Origin: Rhyzopertha dominica | Lineage: Eukaryota > Arthropoda > Insecta > Coleoptera > Bostrichidae | Direction: 5' to 3' | Length of the DNA: 64,000 nt | Assembly (NCBI GenBank): GCA_025024175.1 | Contig: QCXZ01000003.1 | Span: 14,171,621 to 14,235,620 of the forward strand | Shown: positions 55,951-64,000 of the stretch, one piece after another | How the letters are laid out: the number at the start of each line of letters is the position of its first letter | Numbering within the stretch: the stretch's first letter is position 1 | Notes under the pieces: generated by a model | What the model saw: only the letters and a program-made list of their open reading frames with translations | Told to the model about the DNA's origin: nothing | The model's database searches: none | Translations under genes and position numbers: made by a program

Positions 55951-58339
55951 CCGTCTTAGATGAAGCTGGTGAAGCACTGATGGTATCACCGGTCAAATCC
56001 TAAATCGATCAAGGTACCAAAAATAAATGACAAATAGAACGACTCACAAACAATAAAAAATCTTCGTTTGGACGTCCTTCTTCTAAAAAAGTCTTATAAC
56101 AACAAGAACTCAACGTAACCAAAACAAGACAAAATGATATACATGGAACGGTATATACAAGACATCACACAATTGTGTATTACATAAGATGAACACAAAA
56201 ATCTTACAAGAGAAATATGAAAGAAGGCTGTGAGTCACAACAGACTAAACATAGGTATAGAAGTTAAGAAGTAGTTTGGAAGAAACTATGCAAGTACAAC
56301 GACCAAAATACAATTCAATGCAGGAGGCTAACATAATTCTTAAACGACATCGAACAAGATGGATTCTGGAAGAGGAAATTACAGCAGCAACAGCATAAAT
56401 GCGACACAAACAAAAAACAGTCCACATCCACAAAGGCACTAAAAAGGGGGAGGATCATCACCACACCGCAAGAACAATTATGTCACCCGTCTAACCCAGT
56501 GCAGGCGTAACTGTCCTCATGGTATATTCGAAGCGATGGAAATACTTAGCGTACACTGTTTTCAATGAACCGATCAATCAAAATAAAAACCATCGGTATA
56601 TCCAATACTTTCGCTAAGGTGACAAAAGGTTGTTCTTGTCATTTTTGTGAAAATTGTGTTGTCCAAAAGCAATAAAGTAATGGCATTCATGGCTTCATCT
56701 AAAATATGAAATTGTCTTTTATTTAAAAAGCCTAAATGTGTAGAAAAATGATATCTTTGCGATTATTATCCTGGGTCAAAACAAAGTATTGAATGGAAGT
56801 CTCTAAATATTTTTTTCTTCCACATAGAAAAACATGTTTCATTTATGTTATAGAATCGTCATTATAAATAAATAAGCATTCCGGATATCTCATATCATTT
56901 TTATTGTTTAAAGTCACTGCTACCAATTTAACCACTGCTGATATCTACAAGGTATTTCACCTAAAAGGTATATTTATTGTGGAAGGGCATTTAATTACTA
57001 TATTATTATTAACAGGCATATTGCGTAATCAATTCGCTGTAATCAAATGCATCAACAGTTTGCGCATACTTAAAACTACATAACTGGCCTGAGGCAAATA
57101 ACTGCACGCTGCAGTCTTGAGAAAGTTAATGCACATAAATCACAGACGCAAGTATGGGAAGTATTGAAAGAAGGCTGTAAAGACCCGTCAGGACATCAGC
57201 ACTATTATAAAAATGTCGGCAAGACTTTATTTCCTCGTCGACCTGATCTCACGATCAGATAATCATAACATTTTGCTGAAATATGTATTATTTCTTTACA
57301 CTCTTCAAATGTGGTTAGTGAAAATATTCAGCTGCTCGTGTTGATTATTCTTTCCGATCCCGTTATTGCAGCCTCATGCAGTCCACAAATAAAGGTGTGG
57401 CCGCTTATTTTTTATAGCATTTACTTTAGAAACCGTGTCATTCCTGCATACGATATATAACGTGCTAAAAGTGCCCTGCAGGTATATTGGGCCGCCGGTT
57501 TCAAATGAATGTCAAGTGACTGCTCAACCTATTTAAGTCCAACGATAAGTGCTCTGAACACCATTTTGAGACCTCTGACGTTATTTATTACGGGATGATA
57601 TTACAAATAGTTTTATTCGTTGCGAGTGTTGAGAATATTAATATATTTGTTAATTAAAGAGAAATGCATGGGGACACAATAACAATGAACTGATGATTAA
57701 TTCAAAGCTGCAAGTTTAGACTTTAGTGGCTACAAATAAGTGAGAGATTCAGGGTGAATTCAAAAAGTACAAGATTGGTGCTCATTGCTATAAAGTAATA
57801 AAAAGTTTTTCTTTGTGTCAGTATGATACAACTTACTATTGGAAATAAGGCACATAAGTGTTATCAGTCTCTGGAGGCGTATTCAGAAATTTTCAATGGA
57901 AAAACTAGGATAGTTAGTTACTATAAAAACTTCACTGTTTCAGTTTTTTTATTTTATATTTTTTGCAATATGCATATGCGATTTGGTTTGACGCAGTTTT
58001 CTTGCTTTTCATTCTTTTCATCATTTTGTTGGGTTACAAATTTAACGGCAAACTGATAAACTGGAATCTTTTAGAATAAGATGAAACTCTGACTTCTTAC
58101 TTGTCTTACAAAAGGCTGTTGTGAGATTCAAGTACACTCACTTAGACATAAGAACACCCAGTAAATAATTGCTCTATCTGAGTAAATAATGAAAGTAAAT
58201 CATTAAAGAAGAGACAATAGTTGAACAGTAAGAAATGATAGAAATGGGTGGAGCCTCCTTGGTGCTGTATGAACAGATTAACGCTTCTGGTTATCGACTC
58301 AACCGCATGATCAATTTCCTCCTAAGGTGTATCTTTCCA
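55951..58339. other. No gene recognised
   Basis: Mostly AT-rich. 57440-57560 is less AT-rich, with GGGCCGCCGG, and may be a small regulatory island. No coding block is supported. Confidence 0.4.
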
Positions 58340-58760
58340 GCTTACTTACTTGTAGAGCGTCTTGTGGTGGCGCTAGAATCTGTGGAGGCTATAAGGCAAT
58401 CTTCTATACCCATACTCAGACGTGTTCGATGGATTCAAGTTCGGGAGATCCTAGTGGTCAAGGCAAAAAATTCTGATGTTTGGTTCAAAGTAATCTATAG
58501 TATTGTTTAAAAGAAGGAGGATCCGTAGGTAGAGTAAGACGTATGGTTCCACTACAACCTGCATATAACGCTGGGCGGCAACATTGACACCTGTTGCCAT
58601 GAGCAATGTGCTATGCTCGTTCCTTTCCGTCCAAAATTGAAAATTGCGTTTTCCACCATGTCGCCTTCTCTCTCTCTTTTTCATGCATACCCAGACAGAA
58701 TCTAGATTCATCCCTACAGATAACTCTTGCCATTCCTGGTCCCACTCTGTTCATTTTCGC
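58340..58760 (-). mobile_element. Tc1-like transposase remnant
   Basis: On the minus strand MARVICRDESRFCLGMHEKE matches the FSDESRFCL block. After shifts it reads AAQRYMQVVVEPYVLLYL and PNIRIFCLDH, then a stop, then LPNLNPSNTSEY in the place of SPDLNPIEHLWD. It is a third Tc1-type copy, different from those at 42.5 and 55.6 kb. Confidence 0.75.
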
Positions 58761-59600
58761 ACAACTCCAGTCAGTTACGATGATGCCAACTGATGAGGGG
58801 CAGCACCAGATAAGGGTGGTATGAAAACAAGAAAAAAAAAAGTTCTGAAATTATTTGGCAACACCCTGTATCTCTCGTGTTTTGTGTTCGGTCTTCCTTG
58901 AATTGCGCCCGACAACCACAAGCTATAGAGAAAATATTTTATCGTTTCTAGCAAGTAATCTGCGCTAAACACATTCTATTGTACTTGTTCTCAACCATAT
59001 AGTAAACAAAAGAAAAATTACGATAGATAGTACTAGTTTAGGTAATTCTAAAACAGACGGCCCAAATGATGGGATCTCGACCCAAGAACCAAGGATTCTC
59101 AAACTAAAGTGAAACTCATATTAAAATATGATATAAAACAATTTTATATGCTTAATTTGTAAAAAATATACACCAGTACTTATACACTATGGTATGTTTT
59201 GGATAAATAAAATATATATTCATCTTGAATCTCATAGAATCAAATAGTTTATTCAATAACGTTATACAACTTCTACTAAACTGTACATAATATCTTTATT
59301 ACCTGCATTTAAAATTCCAGGTAACTTTGTCAAAAGTTAGTGTTGATTACTTTAATGATTGCCTAAATCTTTTTTGAAAAATGTGGGATACAAAATACAA
59401 AACGTTTGAATAAGTCTTATTCTTATTAAAATGGTTCTGTTGTGCGAAAAAAGTCGTGACTAACCAATTGAAGTTAATGCTTTTATGAAAGATGCAAAAA
59501 TTTGAGATCTATAATTTCCATGGAATGTTATATGAAACGTAGTGCTACGTTTCCAAAAAAAAACAACTTATCATTTTAACAAAGATGAAATTAGATAACA
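58761..59600. other. No gene recognised; AT-rich
   Basis: No exon or repeat that I can support. Confidence 0.45.
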
Positions 59601-60470
59601 AATCTATGAGCTGCAAAAAGCCAATTTGCCACTAACGATCAATTATTTAAAACTTTATTTGGAAGCAAGATTTCTTTACAATGCAGTGCATCGAGTTGAA
59701 GAACCTGGTAAAATCTCTATGTTTGAATTGTATGAAACATTGCAGGTGGCGTGGCGGTTTCTTTGTGAAAAACCTTATGTGAAAAAAATACGGATGTTTA
59801 AAGAGCTAAAAGCAAACAGTTTTGTTTTCTTGATTAAACTTGACTTGTTCACATTTCAAGATGATCAGCACTTTCTTGTAGATGGATGTACAGCCGTGAA
59901 GGCGGTGATGGAGAAAACATAATTTAAAAGTGAAAATGAAGTTCTGATTTTGATATTTTGTTCCAGAAACAAATCAGAAGATTATCATAAAAATATAGAC
60001 GTCACTCTATTTAAAATGGATTTCCTAAAATTGTTACCACTAATGGAAGGTTGCCATCTATTTTAATTGACAGCGCCTCGTATCATTCCGTAGCAACTGA
60101 AACAAATGCTTCTTCAAATTGGCTAAAAAGGGCATCAAATTTTGGATAGATGATAACGACATTAATATAGGAGTTTAACTAAACCAGTATTTCAAATATT
60201 GAAAATCTATACAAAACTTCAGAAAAGATATATAATAAGTAGATGTATTGTGCAGCAACCGTGGTCATTTAGCTAATGTATACTACTATTGCCAATTCTA
60301 TGCGATTGAACATGGGTGGTCAATTGCCACAAATTACTACGATCGAAACATTGGACAAAACTGGTTTGATGAGGAGGGCTGAAACAAATGTGGAGGGAAG
60401 CTCTGAATATTTTGACAATTTGAAAAAATTGTGTATACCGCTGCGAAAACTTCAATAAATACATTCTATT
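59600..60470 (+). mobile_element. DDE transposase remnant (YHCQxNPIEHxW type)
   Basis: Pieces in shifting frames read NKSEDYHKNIDVTLF and LPSILIDSASYHSVATET (the D-NASYHS block with the second catalytic Asp, 60060-60110). These are followed by CSNRGHLA and YYCQFYAIEHGWSIATNYYD (60280-60345), where the usual form is YHCQYNPIEHxWS and the catalytic Glu is kept. The 98-residue ORF at 59626-59922 precedes it in the right place for the N-terminal half, but I do not recognise its motifs. Confidence 0.7.
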
Positions 60471-61209
60471 TGGTCTCTATTACTGTTAAAACAATTTATT
60501 ATTAATGTAGAGGATGATTCATTCCATTACACATCGGATATTGGATAATTAAGTCCCTATAAACTGTTATACTTTTTAATATTAGTTTCCGTTTAACAAA
60601 TTTTATCTTTTATAAAACAGTGATTATAGTTAGTGAAATAGTTCTGCGTTGTTTTTTGGACGGTCATTTCCTTCCTTTCGTTCATAAAACTCAAAGTATC
60701 TTTATACACAAAATTGTATAGTACAGACAAAAAAAGGTAATATCTTTTTTACCATTAGTTTATCTAGTATCTGCCATACTCTTTCTTTTGTGAACTAAAT
60801 GAATGAGAACGAATATGATAGGGACGTGTTTAGCGCGGCTTATTATGTCTTTGACACTGTACCTTGTTTAGACATCTGTTAATGCTAATAGCAATATCCC
60901 TAAAGGATAAACAAGTCCTCTTTCAAGCTCACTAAACTGACGAAAATTTGACTTCTTACTCTAGGCATGGTGACAAATCAAACGAGCTGCAGCCAGCTGT
61001 AATGAACCTAAAAAGAAACCGACAACGCAAAAACTAGTACACTAAATAAGCAGAAACAAATTCTGATAAATCCAGTTTTACTGGGTGTTGTTGTTTTAAT
61101 GGCATTCAGTACATTAGTTTAATAATTTTCGGATTCAAATTATAAAAAATACAAACAAGTTCAATATATAACTAAAAATGTATGTATGTATGTATGTAAA
61201 AATGTACTA
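60471..61209. other. No gene recognised
   Basis: AT-rich; a short ATGT tetranucleotide run lies at 61180-61197. Confidence 0.45.
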
Positions 61210-61734
61210 ACTACAGATAGATCTATTTCATTACAGCTCATCAGTGTAGTTTAGGTCTAATGCAGACAGTATGGCACTGATTTTGCCTATATACCAAAGG
61301 CTTAGTATGATGTTAGTAGAAAAATAGGTGGCAATGCCATCTGTCAGCAATGAACTGACACAATGACAAAGCCACCTAGCTGCCTTAATGGATACTACTT
61401 CCTAAAGGAAGTGACTTATAATCTGACAAGTTGGCATGCACCTGTATACATCAACCTGACCGCATTTAGACCTAAACTACATTGATGAGCTGCAATGCCA
61501 GCGAAATAGAGCTATGTGTAGTTGGTTGCGGTGCAGAAAGCATAGCAAAGGCATGCAGTTTTATTTTTTATGTATGTCGGTTCTTGCCCGTCAGCAAAAA
61601 GTGCCGTGGGGGCCTGCTGTCAGGTTGATGTATGCAGGGGCACGCCAACTTGTCAGATTACAGGTCACTTCCTTTAGGAAGTAGTACCCATTAAGGCAGC
61701 TAGGTGGCTTTGTCATTGTTTCAGTTCATTGCTG
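61210..61734. repeat. Interleaved inverted repeats (order A B A' B')
   Basis: Segment A (61210-61264) is inverted at A' (61462-61522), and segment B (61345-61460) is inverted at B' (61619-61734). The pairs cross instead of nesting. B also contains a small hairpin (ACTTCCTAAAGGAAGT). Arms agree at roughly nine bases in ten. No ORF, and no family recognised. Confidence 0.85.
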
Positions 61735-64000
61735 ATACTACCTGCAGTTTCAGTAAACGATGTCCTCATTTCATAACATTTTATTTCCTACACGGTACCT
61801 ACTGCATTCTACATGCACAAATATTATGTAAGGCCCGCATACCGCCTCATAATTGGGCAATTCATTAACAAACAATCTCTGTAAATAATAATAAAGTCGA
61901 CGGCCGTTTCCATTTCATATACGAAGGGGTTATTCACATCGCCCGCGAATAGGATGCCTGCAGGTACATTCCAATCACACGTGGAACTCAACGGAACGGA
62001 CAATTGCAAGAGTGGCCTTATAAAACGCGCCGGATATTGTTGAATATTTAAATAAAATACGCAGGTATTCGTTGGGCTCGGAATAGAACGAGGCACGTAA
62101 ACGTGTTCCTGGCTGCAGGGGTATTTGCAACTGCGTGTGCGGCGTTTCGTTCTAATTTCTCCTGGAATTGAAGTAATCGAAAGAAGGATCCCACATTTTC
62201 ATTCCATTATGTTTTAGTTTTGCTTTGAAGCTTAAAAAATAGATTTAAAATAACTGTTTTAAGTACATACCAAAGAAATTCGTTAAAATGTTTTGAAGTT
62301 CCTAAATTTTCCACTACGGGGTGTATTTGACATCACGTACTACAGTGACTCTACAAGCACTGCACACGTTACAAATAAACGCGAAAAATCTAAAATTTGC
62401 CGACAAAATGTAGGTGGAATTTTTATAATCTCTTCTCTAGTTGCCATGGTCACATCACTATCTATACAAAGCAAAATAGCCTCGAAATTTCTAGATGCTA
62501 TGTCTTTTAAACGCATCAACCCAAATTTAATGAACTAGGACTCATTTTACAAGGAGTTTGATATTATAACGGTAAATTATTCAAAAATTGGTTTCTCTAA
62601 ATAGCTGTAGAGGGGGCCATTCGAAAATGTTTTAATTTTTTTTCCGATTTCCCAAACATTTAAATGGGAGGGTGTATTCTTTTTGTTTCGTTTTATAGGC
62701 TATTATGTAAGAAAGAGACGAGTGCCATTCTTCGTTTTGAAGTTATTATCAAAATAGTATAACGAATCACAAAATATGTAAAAAGAAACAAATTCTCCTT
62801 GCATGATTTCTAAAGAAATATTAAGTAGGACTATATACTTTTTTAACTTTGTTTTGTAGGCTATTATATGAAAAAATATCTGGTAAAGAAGTTGACCTTG
62901 AGCTGTTCTCATTTTGAAGTTATTAGGAAAATAGTATAGTATTTAATAATAGTAGTTGAGTTTAACTTGCATTTCTAATGAAAAAATTTACTCACAGGAT
63001 ATTACTTTTATTCAAGCTTCAAATTTTATGGTTAATGGTGAAATTTCTCTTATTATGTATCATTTGAATACGTTTAATTTAAAATAAAAGTTTTGCTTCT
63101 TCATTTGTAACCGTTTTTTTTAAATAGATGAATACTTATTTTAAAAAGTAACAATCAACAACTACCAAAATACAATGAAACTGGAGCATTGACATTTGCC
63201 TAGATTGTCACAAAGTATGTCTTACCTAAACCAAACTAACATGGTAAAACTTTGAACATGACATTGATAAGATATTTCATTTTAACTACTAAAAATAAAC
63301 TGTTAACCTTGAAAAAATACCTTGTGGATAAGTTTAAGAAATTAATAATTATACTACTTGGAAGTGCAAATTAAATTGATCCGTTCTCAGATAAATTGCT
63401 CGGTTATGTGTTATTTGTACACTTTTTGCAGTGTTTCCTAAACGAGAGAAGCTATTAAACTCAATACTCTTGTACGGCACTATGTAATTTACAAATATTC
63501 TAAAATGAAATAGGCATTTATTAATTTTCCAAAATACTGTAGAGCGTTTAAGCGTTAAAAGTGGACTTTACTACGATTGGTCATTATTTTGCTGTTAATC
63601 ATGGCTAACCCGGCAATATGTACAATTAAATATTTTAACTATTTCAGTCAATTATCAAAATTGATTGAAAAAAACAATATATATTTTGAAAGATTAAAAA
63701 TAAAGACCTAAAACATGTGATGAACGATGATGTTACATATCTCTCCGTATAAATAATGTCTCAACTTAACGCTTCTTCTATCTTTCAAAATGAAGGTATT
63801 CTTTATTTAGGACAGAAAATGTCCCTAAGAAAACTTCGGACTGAAAGGTTTTCATTACTTTTTTGTATATCTTATGGTAACTAAGATATTCCAGGAAAAG
63901 CAAGAATTCTAAGCATCCTGTGCTTGCCTGTAACATTATCTGTAGGTAGATATTATTATAGTTATACAACGAATGAGATCTGAATTAATTAATAGCTTTA
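61735..64000. other. No gene recognised; one GC-richer island
   Basis: 61830-62170 is clearly richer in C, G and CpG than its surroundings (CGACGGCCG, CGCCCGCGAA, ACGCGCCGG) and may be a regulatory element or a CpG-rich non-coding exon. The rest is AT-rich to the window end. Confidence 0.4.

Noticed and set aside
58235..58510. 91-residue plus-strand ORF
   Set aside because: It is antisense to the Tc1-like remnant whose blocks read correctly on the minus strand.
1..64000. CRISPR arrays, operons, bacterial genes
   Set aside because: No regularly spaced direct repeats or prokaryotic gene layout; all confident genes have spliceosomal introns.

Overview
The window is AT-rich nuclear DNA from an arthropod, most likely an insect. 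Genes have short introns with GT-AG ends, promoters are small, and much of the DNA is decayed transposons. The transposon mix (Penelope-like elements, a Jockey-type LINE, mariner/Tc1, a Crypton-like tyrosine recombinase, many foldbacks) would suit a beetle, but the sequence alone does not prove the order. Isolated N bases occur throughout, with a cluster at 34.77-34.96 kb.

Left part (1-7 kb): mostly inverted-repeat elements (a 0.8 kb near-perfect palindrome at the window edge, a 1.7 kb inverted pair, small hairpins), plus one plausible unassigned exon (6565-6750, minus). Gene block (7-24 kb): CEBPZ/Noc1 (minus, 12 exons, 7069-16730) and TMX1 (plus, 6 exons, 16912-19786) diverge from a 181-bp shared promoter. 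A two-exon Ly6-type secreted protein gene lies antisense inside the 4.6 kb intron 4 of CEBPZ, beside Penelope-like debris. CRIPT (plus, 2 exons) follows at 21939-23721. All four models keep the reading frame across every junction. Their jobs are separate: ribosome biogenesis in the nucleolus, redox folding at the ER membrane, a surface three-finger protein, and a small zinc-binding spliceosome/PDZ-linked protein.

Middle (24-36 kb): a Tigger/jerky remnant, a 1.9 kb foldback with a SWIM zinc-finger ORF, then the 3' half of a large PDZ scaffold gene (minus, five exons, 28081-35911) whose upstream exons I could not find. Intron 1 of the visible part carries a palindromic Penelope-like pair.

Right part (36-64 kb): no host coding exon recognised. 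It holds a 5'-truncated Jockey-type LINE, Tc1 fragments, a Crypton-like pseudogene flanked by short direct repeats, a single Penelope-like copy, a 1.29 kb mariner with TA duplications, another DDE remnant, and an interleaved inverted-repeat structure at 61.2-61.7 kb. Three GC-richer islands without coding signal could be regulatory.

The most unusual signal is shared by the Penelope-like copies. They sit repeatedly as head-to-head palindromes, and their tails carry a CTGANGA...GAAA motif around a small stem, which matches the hammerhead-ribozyme core apart from one extra T.
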